Shown: piece by piece, positions 35,050 to 47,022 of the stretch
Layout: the number at the start of each line of letters is the position of its first letter
Numbering within the stretch: position 1 is the stretch's first letter
Assembly: GCF_010093595.1 (NCBI RefSeq)
Contig: NW_022985453.1
Span: forward strand, 19,342-83,341
Origin: Mytilinidion resinicola
Lineage: Eukaryota; Ascomycota; Dothideomycetes; Mytilinidiales; Mytilinidiaceae
Direction of reading: 5' to 3'
Length of the DNA: 64,000 nucleotides
The notes under the pieces: generated by a model
Database searches by the model: none
What the model was told of the DNA's origin: nothing
The model's input: only the letters and a program-made list of their open reading frames with translations
Program-made: the position numbers and the translations under genes

Positions 35050-38000
35050 GCTTTACCTACTCCGCTATGCTGCATAATATATAGTAGCTGAAATTCTTCC
35101 TTAATCTACTGCAGTACGCGATTAAGCCCCGCTGCTATAATACTATATTTTATCTGAACTTGCTCTATATTATTTTATTTTGCACAGTCTTACTGCGTTA
35201 AAACCCGCTCTTCCTTTTAGCTTACTATTTAGCTTACTACCCTCTGCAGGTAAAGCGCTAGCACCCCTAATTAAGCGCGTCTAAATTAAAGTTAGGGTTA
35301 AAGGTTAAAGGTTAAAGGTTGCTTATACTCCTAAGCGCTTTTATATACCCTTATTAAGGGGACACGCAGTTAAAGCTAAGCATCTAGCAGCTTTTAGCGT
35401 TAGATTAGCTTCTTACTAATATAAAAAGTGATTTACTAGTAGGTTATTAGAAGTCGCCTGGAACTTTAATAATATAGGCGTTATATATTAGAATATTAGC
35501 GGAGGCGCTAAAAGCAGATAGGTTTTCGGGCGTATCTAAGGATATATCGCCGGGCCTCTCTATTCTTAAAGGAAGATAGGGTGTTAGTAAGGTGCTATTT
35601 ACTAGGCTAGTAATAGATATCTAGGTAAAACTATAAAAGGTATTATAACGCCCTATAGTAATAAATTAGAAGCCTTAGCTTACTAAAAGCCTATTAGAAA
35701 GCCTTATAGAAGTCGCGGAGCTCTATACAGTTATTAGCGCAAGTATAGCAGGTATAGCGGGCACCTTTACTATAGAACCGCTTAGATTAGCCTTTTAGAT
35801 ATTATTGCTTTATAGTATTAACCTTTAAGTAATATAATAATTCTGCTCCTAGTTATACTAATAGCCTACTAGTAATATCTAGTATTATCTATAGCTGGCG
35901 ATAAAAATAAAGAACTAAACTAAAAGTTATTTTATATATAATTATGTAAAGTAATAGGTTAAGAGCTAGTAGGTATTAGTAAGACACTTTATATATATTA
36001 TATATATGCCTTTTAAAATGCTTTTTACTACTAAGTTCCGCAGAATATCTAGAATACTTATATTTAAAGTCTTTCTAATACTTAGGCTCCTTAAAGTAGG
36101 TGTCTATATACTTATTAAGGATATCTTTTTACTATCTACAGCGCATCTATTATCTATATAGAAGCTTAGTGTCGCCTATATAAATAAGGTATACTGGGTA
36201 GAGAAGCTCTATAGGAAATAGGCGTTGGCTAGCCTTATTTTTATTAGCCGTAAATATATATTCTTTTTTCTTATAAGCTTAACTTATTTATAAGTTAAAG
36301 CAACTAAGAGTTAGGCCTCTATTCTAGCTATTATTTAGGGCCTTCTATTACTTGCTTTTAATAGATAGCTTAATAATTTTAAAGATAAAAGAATTCGGCT
36401 TATTTCTTTTTAAAGCTTTAGGCTAATAAGTTTCTTATTAATAACAAAGCCTAGCTATAGCGGAGATAAAGTTAATACAAGTATTATAGGTTTTAAACGG
36501 CTTAAAGAGCATGCTAGTAATAGTAGCCCGCTCTTAAATTTTAAAGTTAGCAACCGGAAGGGTTAGAACTTTAGTCGCCGGCTTCCCGCTTAGCTGCCTA
36601 GCTATCTCGATTATGTCGACCAAGTTGTAGAAATCGCAAATAGCTTTATCTACTTATTTTCGCCTTAAAGCATTATATATTTTAGCAATCTATTTTTTAC
36701 AGTTCTTATACTGCTTATATAGTTTAGTTCTTTTACCTTTTATAATAGGATAGTACCCTTAAAAATAAAGCTTTTTTGCATATTCTATATATTTATTATA
36801 AAGCGCTATAAGCTTAGGATTATTCTGGACCTCTTCTAGCTGGCTGTTATTAAGGTCCGCCGGTGCATATTAATCCCGCAATAGATCTATTCTTGCAATA
36901 GATTTAATAAGAAGATCTTTAGAAGGACTTCTAAAATAGATAGCCTGAAAATCGCGTGCAATATATATTAGAGTATAGTACTTTTTATATATACTGCTAA
37001 AATAGCCTATATTTTAGTTCCGCTCTACCTTAGTTATATTACCTAGCGGATTCTAATAGTATTAGCATAGGAAAAAAGAAGGGACTTTAGGAAATTGCTT
37101 TTATAATTAATATTCCTGCCTAAAGCTTATTATAGCTAATATAGCTCTAATACTACTTTAAAGCCTGCAACACGCCCTAATTATATAAATATATTCTAAT
37201 ACTTTATATATAGGAACGCCTTATCTTTTAAAATTTCAACACCTTTAGTTATATACTTAGCGTTATAGAAAAAGGGCCGATTTAATACTTTATAGTCCTA
37301 ATTAATATAAATTATATTATAGTAGGCCGGTATAACTAGGTTAAAGATCTCTTAAACGCTCTTAAACTTATTCCGGAACGCGTTTTAGCTAATACTAATA
37401 GATAAAATATATGAAATAATATAGAACGCAGGAAGTTCTTTAAGGTGGAATATATATTTCTTCCTATAGTAGTAGAAGTAGTTAGTAAGATATATTATAG
37501 TATATATCGTGCAACTTACAGTTTCCTATTTTTCTCCTTATTCTTAATATGCTTAAGGTTTATATTTACAGTAATTATAGTCTTAGTAGGGTTTTTAAGA
37601 CTGCGTACTACTATAATTTTAATATCTTTAAATAATAGCGCCATATTACTACCTCTATTACTTACGCTTTTAATAAGTACTCCTAGTTTTATAGCTATTG
37701 CTGCGCTAAGAAGAAGAAGAAGTGAAATCTAGACTCGAATAAAGCCGTAAAAAGGTTTAGTATTGTCTACCTAGAGGGCGTAAAAAATAGCGTAAAGGTT
37801 CTAGATAAATATAGCGTGCTTTTCCTTTTCTAATTTATTAAGCTTAAGGCTTAGAATCTACTTCTATAGCTATTAGTCTAGCTTTATAAAAAGAGTATAT
37901 AGCTAGAACTTATATTATAAATATTAGTAAAAATATTACTGTTTATTTTATAGCTTATAAGGTCTATATAGTATATACTAATTTATTTCTAATAGGTCTG

Positions 38001-38496
38001 TATTAAGCTTTCCTTTTTAATTTAAAAATATTTCTTCTGCTAGCAGAGATATATTTTAAATACCTTTAGATTATATTTACGCAGCTAGTTCTCTAGGTTT
38101 TTTTTAGTTATTTTTTAAATCTTTAGGCAGTACCTAGTTTGCAGCAATTAGAGGGTGTAATAATAAGCTTATAGGAATTTTTATAATTTACCTCTCCTAG
38201 AATTCGCCTTCCCTTTTCTATAGTTTCTAGGTATAAGGAGTATAGTTCGGTTTCGCGGGTCCGTCTTCCCCTAACTTAGCAATGTTTTTTAGTATTTCCT
38301 TAGCTTCGGAGTCCAATTCTATATCTAATCCTGTATCTAATTCTACATTTAACTCTATATTTAACTCTACATCTAATTCTATATCTAGATCTATATCTAG
38401 ATCTAGGTAGATGTCTAGGTCTAAGTATAAGTCCAAGCAGTCTGAGTTGCATTTAGCAAAGTCTAAGTCCGGACCTAGGCTTGCATGGGGAGGCAA
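35050..38496 (-). pseudogene. DUF3435 tyrosine-recombinase (Starship captain-family) relic with C-terminal zinc finger
   Basis: Minus-strand translation shows DUF3435 landmarks in order. LGRVAGFKVVLELY followed by a decayed L-R-R-type box lies at about 37.19-37.12 kb. Next come NIGYFSSIYKKYYT (nucleophile-Tyr region, 36,972-36,989), IARDFQAIYFRSPSKDLLIK, QLEEVQNNPKLIAL and VDKAICDFYNLVDIIEIARQL. The C-terminal zinc finger has its Cys/His now mostly Tyr (YIGDTKLLY.., FKYKYSRYSAELSSKKHFKRH, about 36.2-36.0 kb). DUF3435 proteins are the tyrosine recombinases that mobilise Starships; other family members are dispersed repeats. Arg codons of the LRR box are now stops (37,124-37,141). A candidate intron end (GCTAATACTATTAG, 37,066-37,053) explains the frame change between the two catalytic blocks. 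The N-terminus (38,496 down) carries an acidic LDLDIDLDIELD repeat and keeps an open frame. Confidence 0.75.
38327..38440 (-). repeat. Short tandem repeat encoding D-L/I-E-L dipeptides
   Basis: Units of about 12 bp (TCTACATCTAAT, TCTATATCTAAT, TCTATATCTAGA) on the plus strand read on the minus strand as LDIDLDIELDVELN and similar acidic repeats in the N-terminal part of the DUF3435 relic. Confidence 0.65.
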
Positions 38497-38728
38497 GTAT
38501 AGGTTTTAATTTAATATAGTCTTTGGATTCACGGCCCTGGTAGCTAGCGCTCTTGTCGCTCTTAAAACTAGAGCCGTTTCAATTGCCGCACCGCCGACTT
38601 TGTGTTATTATACTAGTCTAGCAGGTACGTAAGTAGTTGGAGTCGGAAGAGAGGACATAGTCTAGCGACGATAAGTTTGCTAAACGGGTAAGTTAAGCAT
38701 TATAGATGAGGATTAAATCGCCAGAGAG
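38497..38728. other. RIP-poor DNA upstream of the DUF3435 relic
   Basis: It keeps CA dinucleotides and GC-rich tracts. It would hold the promoter of the minus-strand relic and, if this is a Starship, DNA close to its 5' end. No element boundary was recognised. Confidence 0.35.
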
Positions 38729-39010
38729 GAAGTGGAACGAAGATGGTGTAGGGGGAAAGAGAGAGGAAGTGGAACAAGGATAGCGAAGGGAGAGAGGGCG
38801 AAGAGAGAGAAAGAGAGAGAGAGAGGAAGTAGAACGAGGATAGCGAAGGGAGAGAGGGCGAAGAGAGAGAGAGAGAGAGAGNNNNNNNNNNGCGAAGGGA
38901 GAGAGGGCGAAGAGAGAGAGAGAGAGAGAGAGGAAGTGGAACGAGGATGGCGAAGGGAGAAAGAGAAAGGAAGTGGAACAAGGATGGTGAAGGGAGAGAG
39001 AGGAGGGAGA
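38729..39010 (+). repeat. GA-rich tandem repeat with an assembly gap
   Basis: Units begin GGAAGTGGAAC at about 38,729, 38,765, 38,824 (variant GGAAGTAGAAC), 38,932 and 38,968. They contain GCGAAGGGAGAGAGGGCGAA followed by (GA)n. Ten N bases at 38,882-38,891 mark a gap, so the true copy number is unknown. Protein-like readings through it are low-complexity artefacts. Confidence 0.85.
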
Positions 39011-39290
39011 GGACGAGCAGGCCATTCCCTTAAGTCGACGCTAGCCTTTCCACATAGGCTGTGCCATTGTTAAATCAATATAAGCGCCGACGAGCTTTGC
39101 TGAAGCTCGTGTGCCGTTTCTTAGCCCCTCTAGGATAATAGGGTAGGAAGTGCTTAAGCGAACAGAGCTTTAAAGCGGCGATATAACAGGGTCTAAGCGA
39201 GGTGAAAACGCCACTAAAAGCGGCGGCCACAGCCCTCCTAAAACAGATGCATTTCCACTACTATATATATTTAGTTAGTTATATTATTAA
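39011..39290. other. RIP-poor spacer with a small hairpin
   Basis: No gene. An 8-bp perfect stem ACGAGCTT / AAGCTCGT with a 5-nt loop sits at 39,090-39,110. Confidence 0.4.
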
Positions 39291-39293
39291 CTA

Positions 39294-41143
39294 ACGTACT
39301 CTATAAGCAAGCGGCCTACCTAAGCAAGTAGCCTACTTTATAAGCAAATCGCAATATTAAACGCAAATTACTCTACAACGCTAATAGATATTAACTTAAT
39401 ACGACCTGCAGTCTAATCTACAATAATTTCCTTATCTTTTTAACACGTATAAGAGTTATATCCTATCTCGCCGCAGCGCCTGCAGCGCGCCTGCTGCTGT
39501 GCACTTCCACCCGGGCGCCTTCTATTTTAACGCATTTCCCCCTTAATTTGTTTATTAGCTTCCTTTTAAGCGATTATATTAGAGCCCTGTGCCTTTATTA
39601 GGACTTCTTGCCTCTAAATTCGCTTTTTTTTGCGCTTTCTACGCTTTATAGCGGCTTTATTCGCCTTTTAAAGGCTTATAACCTAATTACGCAATAATAT
39701 AGCCCTATATATCTGCATCTTAGCACCTTTAATAAGCGAATTAAGCAACTTAAGAATTGTAGTAGAAAAGCTATATTAATGTATTTAAATGCAATTATAA
39801 ATTAAAGCTAACTAAAAGCTTAGCTTAAGAGTATTACTTAGTGTTTTTAATTCCTATTAAGCCTCTATAGTAGGAGGCGACAGTATATAAAGTATAATAT
39901 TAAGCTTTAAAAGCACTGCCTCTAGATTAAGCGGTATAAGGCCGGCGCCTTAAAAGCTTGCGCAAATATTACTCTTTATAAATAAGTTGTTAAATACTGC
40001 TTTAAAAGCTAGTAAGAACTTAAGCTTTATAATATAGTTAATATAGTTGCGCGCTAAATCCTTAATTTAGCGACTGTACGCTTTTTTCAACAGCGTAAAA
40101 CAGCCTATATTAAGCGGCTGTAATAGATATAAGGCATGCGGCGGCATATATAGTATAATAATATTATTCTCCTTATAAAGCTCTTTAAATTCAAGCGAGT
40201 TATAGCTCTTATAACTATCTAAAATAAGTAAGCAATATACGCCTATAGTGCGGTCCTTTATATATATATTAAAATATTGCAGCTATATAATACTAAGCTT
40301 ATTTATTGTCCAGCCGTTGTTACTTACTGCTATAGCCTAGTCTAGCAGTATATTACTGCCCTTGTACTATATAGAGAGGTAGTATTTGCCCGCAAGGATA
40401 ATAAACGGCGGGATTGCCTACCTATAAGCGTTAATAGCCTTAATTATAGTAGCCTACTCGCGATTGCCTAGTTATATAGCTTTTAGTTAATTCTATCTCT
40501 TAGAGCCTATAACAACTACTCCTATTAAGATAACACCTATCTAGAAGCCGGTTTTATTAAAGTTATAGAAGTTATTATCTATAATACTATACTTCGCCTT
40601 TATATTATATATAAGCTTAAACTACAGCGTAATAATCCTTAGATTTTTATATAGAGCTTTCTAGTAATTATACTTTTAATTAAACTATATTTAAAGCTTA
40701 TTAGTCTGCTTAACAAAGTTATATAGCTAGTTCTTACTAACCTGGCCGGCACCGCGCTTATTTAGCAGCTTATTAGCTATATCTTATACAGCGCTTAGCT
40801 GCAGTGCAAACCCTCTCGAATCCAGGTTAATTATATGTTAAATAACAACTAATTCCTCCAGCTTTGTAAGCTTCTTTAAATTGGGCTTATAATCGCGTCG
40901 GGCAGTTATTCCGGCGCGTTGTTGTTGTAGGGTTGTTCGGGGGACGTTGTATATTGCAACAGCGCGTCGCACGCTCTTAAACTGCTTTTTATCGATTGCT
41001 AAGATAGCTATATATATCTGGCTTTCTTTTTAAATTAATTATATATTATATTATTAAGGTATAGTAGTTAGAAGTTAATAGAGCGCGTTCTAGTAATAAA
41101 GTAGGCCACTTGCTTAGGTAGGCCGCTCGCTTATAGAGTACGT
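39294..41143 (-). mobile_element. Pogo-like DNA transposon, element B (1,850 bp), RIP-decayed
   Basis: 48-bp terminal inverted repeats (39,294-39,341 and 41,096-41,143) are flanked by TA (39,292-39,293 and 41,144-41,145). The ends begin ACGTACTCTAT and carry two AAGCAAG-type 17-bp boxes, the same architecture as element A. The minus strand at about 40.96-39.7 kb is a transposase relic. Around 40.57-40.42 kb it aligns with element A copy 2 at 56.04-55.92 kb (..NKTGF.IGVI.. is the decayed D-E-T-G region). Stops are dense. It is a relative of A, not a copy. Confidence 0.85.
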
Positions 41144-41145
41144 TA

Positions 41146-42401
41146 TTATAAGGTAGTACTAACTGCTCTTTAGGCTTTTATTAAAGGGCCCTGCGACGTT
41201 AATATAAAAAAGCTCTATTAGATACTCTTTTTATTAAAAGGAATAATTATATAGCTTCTCGACTATTTATTCTTAGAAATACAGATTATACGGCTAATAT
41301 AGCACTATATTATAGATTTTATAGGCTTGTTTTTTAAAATACTATAGATTTCCGTCGCTTATATAAGCTAGTCAGTAGTGCTAAAGGGTTATTTGCGGGC
41401 TAATATAATAGGCTAGAAAAAAGAAATTAGTCTATAGGTTTAGTATATAGACTCTATAATATTCGCTTATAGTATATATATTCTTTCTGTTTAACTTGTT
41501 GTAAATACTTACGCCGCAGTATAAAAACTTAATTTTCGCTCCCTGCTTAATTAGCTGGAGTACTAATAGAAGGTTTGCGTAAGTAGGTAGTATAAAAAGG
41601 ATATTATTAAAGATAAGCTATTTCCGTCGGCCTTACACTTTATATAAAATATTTATAGTGCCAACACCTATAGAAGGCGTAGAGCCGTCCACGCTTCTAA
41701 GTAGTAGGCTATAATATCTTTCTATTTTAATAAACTTAGAGCGATTATTATATATATACTATACGTATTCTATATTAACAATCTAAGTATTATAGATTAA
41801 AAGGGTCTTTATAGCTATTATAGCTAAGTTATAACTAAATATAGCTAAGTAGCTTTTAATATTCTCCCCGAAGGCTGCATTAATATTATTACTTCCGACC
41901 TTAGTTGCTATAAAGATAGCCCTTTTTAGGTTCTTTAGACCTCCTTTATTGTTGTTATTATTATCGGTATTAGATTGCTTTTTTAACAACTTCCGTTCTA
42001 ATAAACGTAGAACGCCTAGTTTTGCTCTATTACCCTTTATATCCTTTATTAAATTCTTTAACTCTAGATTCTTCCTAAAGCAACTAGATTCTATATAATA
42101 TAGGTTTTGGCAGAAGGAGCAGTATAGGATATTATTAATCTTAATCCGGTATAATAATCTATTTAGTAACAGTGTAATCTTTTTATTACCTGGCCCCTAA
42201 ATAAAAGAAAGTACTAGAAATGCTTATACCTCTAGAAATAGTTTACTTAGTTGCGTTTTCCTATATTTCTTCTTAATTGCCTTATTCTTAATATAGTCGA
42301 ATAAAGGTACTGCCTTTATAATATTCCCCTCCGCGTCTATTTTATTAACTAGGTCTATTTATCTAAAAATATAATTATAGAAGCTTTTATACTTAGGTCC
42401 T
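41146..42401 (-). pseudogene. Copia polyprotein relic: zinc knuckle, protease, start of integrase
   Basis: The minus strand reads CSFCQNLYYIESSC at 42,121-42,080, exactly the C-x2-C-x4-H-x4-C spacing of a gag zinc knuckle with His now Tyr. Next come a protease-like region (SVDGSTPSIGVGTIKNIL, then NLLSVLQLI, 41.7-41.55 kb) and an integrase start (ELFYINVAGPF, about 41.2 kb). The order gag-protease-integrase is Copia. The upstream gag part lies beyond the Gypsy insertion at 49.45-50.6 kb, and the downstream pol is cut where element B begins. Confidence 0.65.
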
Positions 42402-42635
42402 TATTAGGTTTATGGCTGGAAAAGGGTTGTATTGCTATTAACGAGGTTGCGTGGAGAGGAAAGAGGCTCCGGCCACGGGCCTGCTATATAGTTGAGCGCG
42501 CGCCAGCAGAACCCCGGGCGCCGGCAGAACTCCGGGCGCCGGAAGAACCCTTAGCCCGGGATCACGTGACGTCCATGCACGTAATAATCCGAGGCCTCGA
42601 TAACTACTAAGAGAATGCTAAGGAACGACGTAACA
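42402..42635 (-). repeat. Gypsy LTR (left; 3' LTR in element orientation)
   Basis: 234 bp. It differs from the other LTR at about 15 positions, all transitions, and retains CA and CG. It contains a GCAGAACYCCGGGCGCCG unit repeated in tandem. Confidence 0.93.
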
Positions 42636-45600
42636 CGTGCCCCCTTTTTAAAAACCGAGCTCCTATAAAAATATAAACGTAAAAAAAAACTTACTATATA
42701 AACTTATATAGTAGACAGCTAATATAGGCGTATTATAATAATATAGTAACGTTCTAGTAGTTCTAAGTAGGTAGTATCTAGTCCTTTAGTTTAATAAAGT
42801 AAGTAAGTAGTTTAGGTTTCTATAGGTTGCAGCAGTAGAAATTAAAAACTCTATAAAGGCAGCCTTTAATATTTTTAGATAGTTGCTAGTATCTATATAG
42901 CCTTATATTGCTAATATAGTAGACCTTATACTATACGTTATTATTTTAAATTTATAAGTTAACTATTTAGGTAACTGTCTATTCCTTAACAGGCTTATTA
43001 TTATTATTGCGCTGTATTAGCTCGGGCGGTAGTATAGGTTTAGGCCGGTCCTAGCCCTTAATTAGCTTAGAAGTGTTAAGCCGGAGCAGTAATAGGTGGA
43101 AGACGTTGTATATTTTAGTGTCGGACGGCAGGTCTAATTAGAAAGCTGCGCCGCGATTAATAACCTTATTAACGCGGAAAGGGCTAATAAACTTATTATT
43201 AAGCGCCTTCTTAGCGCGGTCTAGCTTAATATTCTTCGCGTTAAGCTAGACTATATTATTAACGCGTATATCTGCCGCAGTATTACGGTGGCGGTTAGCT
43301 TAGTAAGCTTATTTCTTCTAAGCCTATATAATACAGTTCTATAGGTAGACCTTAATATTTTTAAAGCGTTAAGTAAAGTTGTTGGCTAGTTTGCGTTTAA
43401 CCTCCCTATTTTTAGAAATCTTTTTACTATTAGCTAGAGGCAGTTCTAACTCTAAGCGTGGATTATAGCTATAATTAGCAAAAAAAGGGACAGGCCTGTT
43501 ATAGCTAAAATATAGGTATTAGCAACTAGTTCTATAAAGGGCAGTAAGTTATACTAGTTATCTTATATATACTATATATAAGCCTGTAGGTACTTTTTTA
43601 TATTAGTGTTAGTAATTTCCGTCTAACTATTTATTTCTAGATAGAAGGCAGTAGATATATTAAGTAATAATTGTAACTAATAATAGAGGTGCCGCTAGAA
43701 CTTAGAGGTGAATTATATACCTAAGTTGCTGGTAATAGACGCTAGCAGGCCGTGGAGCCGGTATATCTATTGGAAATAGACTTCTATAAGCTTATCTGCT
43801 TCTAGTAAAGTAATAGTAAGGAAGTAATATTCCTTTAAAAGTTAATTAATTATAATAAGTATATAATAATACTTACAGCTATAATATTTGCAGATAGGCA
43901 GGTCTATAATATAGTCTATAGCAATATTACGCCAGTAATAAAGTAGGACGGGTAGAGGCTGTAGGAAACCTTGCTTAGCAAAGTTAGATAGCTTAATATT
44001 ATAGCAGCGTTGGCAGGCGTTAATATATATTGTAATTAATTTAGTAAAATATAGCTAGTAGTAGCTAGGTTATATATACTAGAGGCAATCGGCGTATTCT
44101 CTATACCCTGCGCTGGTATAATTATAACCTAGCTGCATAATCTTAAGTTAGAGGGCGGCTAATTAAGGAATAAATAATTGTCTAGAGTCTTTATAGCATA
44201 CCTATAGCCTACTATTTACAACTTCTAGCTCGCTTATAGATAGTTGCACGCGCTTATTCCTTAGGATATCGCGTAGCAGTTTACAGTTGCCGCGCTACTT
44301 TAATACTATAATCTAATATATAAAATAAGTTAGTAAAGCATTATTAACACCGCTGCTATTATTAAAAGCAGCCTTATCTATATTATAGGCTTCCTTAATA
44401 AGTTTATAAAGGGGCTTATTATAGTTGGCTTCTATAATACCCGTAGCGCGGAGGTGGAGGTCTTTAAATACCTTAGCAGCGAGGTTCTTTGTTTTAATTA
44501 CAGTTTGCTGTTAGAATAGGAAGTATTTATTATTATTAAACTGCAGAAGATCTTAGCTTCAGCATATAAGGCTATTAGGCTTAGCCCCGAGGCGGCCGGG
44601 ACAGTATATTAGGATGTAATCGATTTCTAAGAGGATCTGTAGCCAGCGCATTTATTGCTAGTTAAGTTATTGCGTAGTTATAAAGTATAGCAGATTTCGG
44701 TAATCTATTAGCACTTAAATAGGGTCCTAGTATCTATTACCCTAATACTATAGCTCCTATTCTTTAAAGGTAAGAATAACAGCAAGCAACTTTTTATTAT
44801 AGATCTTGTAGTTATATTCCGCCGGTGTTATTTTATATAAGTAAAAGGCAATAGAGTGCTATATACTATTGTTATAAAGCTAGGAGAACACCTCTACAGC
44901 TATATAGTCTAATATATCCGTTTTAATACGTAATTTCTAGTTAGAATTAAAGTGTTTAAGATAAAATACGGTAGTAAACGCTGTTTTAAAGTTGTTAAAG
45001 GCCTTCTAGCAATTTATTATCTATTTAAAACAGATGCAACTATCTAGTCCTTTTCTAGATAGATTAGTAAGCGGCTTATATAACCGCGAGAAGCCTTATA
45101 TAAAGCGTCTATAGAAGTTAGCTAAACCTAGAAAAGCCTAAATATTCTTAAGGCAAGTAGGAGTAGCCTATTTAGTAACGGCCGTGACTTTTTCTAGATC
45201 TATTTCAACGCTGTTAGTTATAATAATTAGACCTAAATATTTAATATACTTAATAAGGAATTTGCACTTATTAATATTAAGGTAAAGGCTAGCCTTATAA
45301 AGGCGGTCCAGGACTTTCTATATATAGGCAATATATTCCTCTTTAGTTCTGTTGGTGAATATAAGTATATTATCTATATATACTAAATAAAAGTTATCTA
45401 GGTACTCCCGCAGGACGTTGTTAATAAACATTTAAAAGGTGCCGGGCCTGTTGTATATGCTAAATCCTAGGACCTTAGATTAGAATATACTATACCTTAT
45501 AATAAAAGCAGTTTTCTATTTATTACCTGGTTTAATATATACGCGGTTAAAGGCGGAAATAATATCTAGCTTAGTATACTATTTAGCTTTGCAGAGGCAA

Positions 45601-46968
45601 TTTAGTATCTCTTAGATAATAGGAATTAGGTATTAATTCTTTACAGTAATAGCGTTAAGGCCTTAGTAGTTAATACAGAAGCAGTATATTTCGTCCGGTT
45701 TCTTAACTAGAAAAACTAGTGCGTATATAGAAGAGTTGCTGTTTTTAATAAAGCCTTTGCCTAGGAGTTTCTAGAGCTTATTATAAATAATACGATTCTT
45801 CTCCTCTAAAACAGCTCGGGTTTTATACTTAGGCAGGGGAGCGTCCGGTTATAGAAGAATAGTATAGTTATAGTTTTAATAGGGTAGTAGGTTTCCTACC
45901 TCTTATTATAACTATATATTAACCTATAGATAGAAACATTTATCCAGGCAAGCGCGTAGCTTATTAGGTAAGTATATCTTTTATTCCTTTATAAATTTAT
46001 TATACTTGTTAACACTAAGGGCGTGTAGTTTAAGCGTGCTGTCGGCCTTTAGTATACTAATAACGTGCCTAATCGCGGGTGTATTAAATAGGAAGTTATC
46101 CGGTTTAGGTATAAATTCCGGTCCGTGGATCTAAATAAGGTCCTTAGGCTTAGCGCGTTAAATATAGCGTTCTATAGAACTAATAGATATCGCAAATAAG
46201 AACGTAGATTAAAGCTTATTAGGCCCGGCGGCGTAGAAGGGAGCCCCTTTATAGAAGATCTTAGCTAGCACGCTATTATAGTAGTAGTGTAGATTATAGT
46301 ATTATAATTAACAGAAATAAAAGCTTTTCTTAATAAAGTTAATTTCTAGATTGTAAGTTTTGTGCTAATCTATTCCTAGGACTAATAGAATATGCCCTAG
46401 GTCGGCGACGTAGCAGACTAGCTGCTCGGTATAAGAACCTATAGTAATATTAACAATTGCGGTATAAGTAATAGATTAAGAGGAGTTAGAATTGTTAATA
46501 TATATAAGGTGACGAGGTAAATTAAAAGGAATTTAATAAATTTTATATTTGCGCGTAAATAATTAATCTATAAAAGAGGATATTGCACTATTATTAGAGA
46601 AAGAATATATATAAATAGTTTAATTACTGTCTAAAACTATAGAATAAGAAAGCAGATACTAACTACCTTCCTTTAGCTAGAGCTTTATAATATTATACTA
46701 GGTACAGGTAATAGCTATAGTAGAAATATAAAGTTCTAGCTAACTTTCCTTATTCTTAATATACTCTAGTACTTCCTATAGCTAGAAAAAAGTATTAAAC
46801 TGTAGAAAAGGTTCTATAGCCTGCTTTATCCTATACTTTTTAGGTGTTCTATAATAGGTACCCCTGTATTAGCTTTTACGCAGTTTCCTAGGCTTTCTTT
46901 ATAGGTCTAGAAGGTTATTAGTAGAAACTAAGTTACTGTATTTAGAGGAAGTAGGTAAAGAATAGAAG

Positions 46969-47022
46969 GTAGATAATAGGGTAGATAACAGGGTTAATAA
47001 TAGGGTTAATAACGGGGTAGAT
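46969..47022 (-). repeat. 12-bp tandem repeat inside the Gypsy interior
   Basis: Four units on the plus strand: GTAGATAATAGG, GTAGATAACAGG, GTTAATAATAGG and GTTAATAACGGG, then GTAGAT. The multiple-of-three period suits a short coding repeat in the gag/pol junction region. Confidence 0.7.

Noticed and set aside
37445..37732. Hydrophobic 95-residue plus-strand frame (possible membrane protein)
   Set aside because: It is antisense to the DUF3435 relic. Runs of I/L/F come from AT-rich RIPed DNA.
38693..39073. Serine/leucine-rich and arginine/glutamate-rich open frames around 38.7-39.07 kb
   Set aside because: They run through the GA-rich array and the 10-N gap; low-complexity artefacts.
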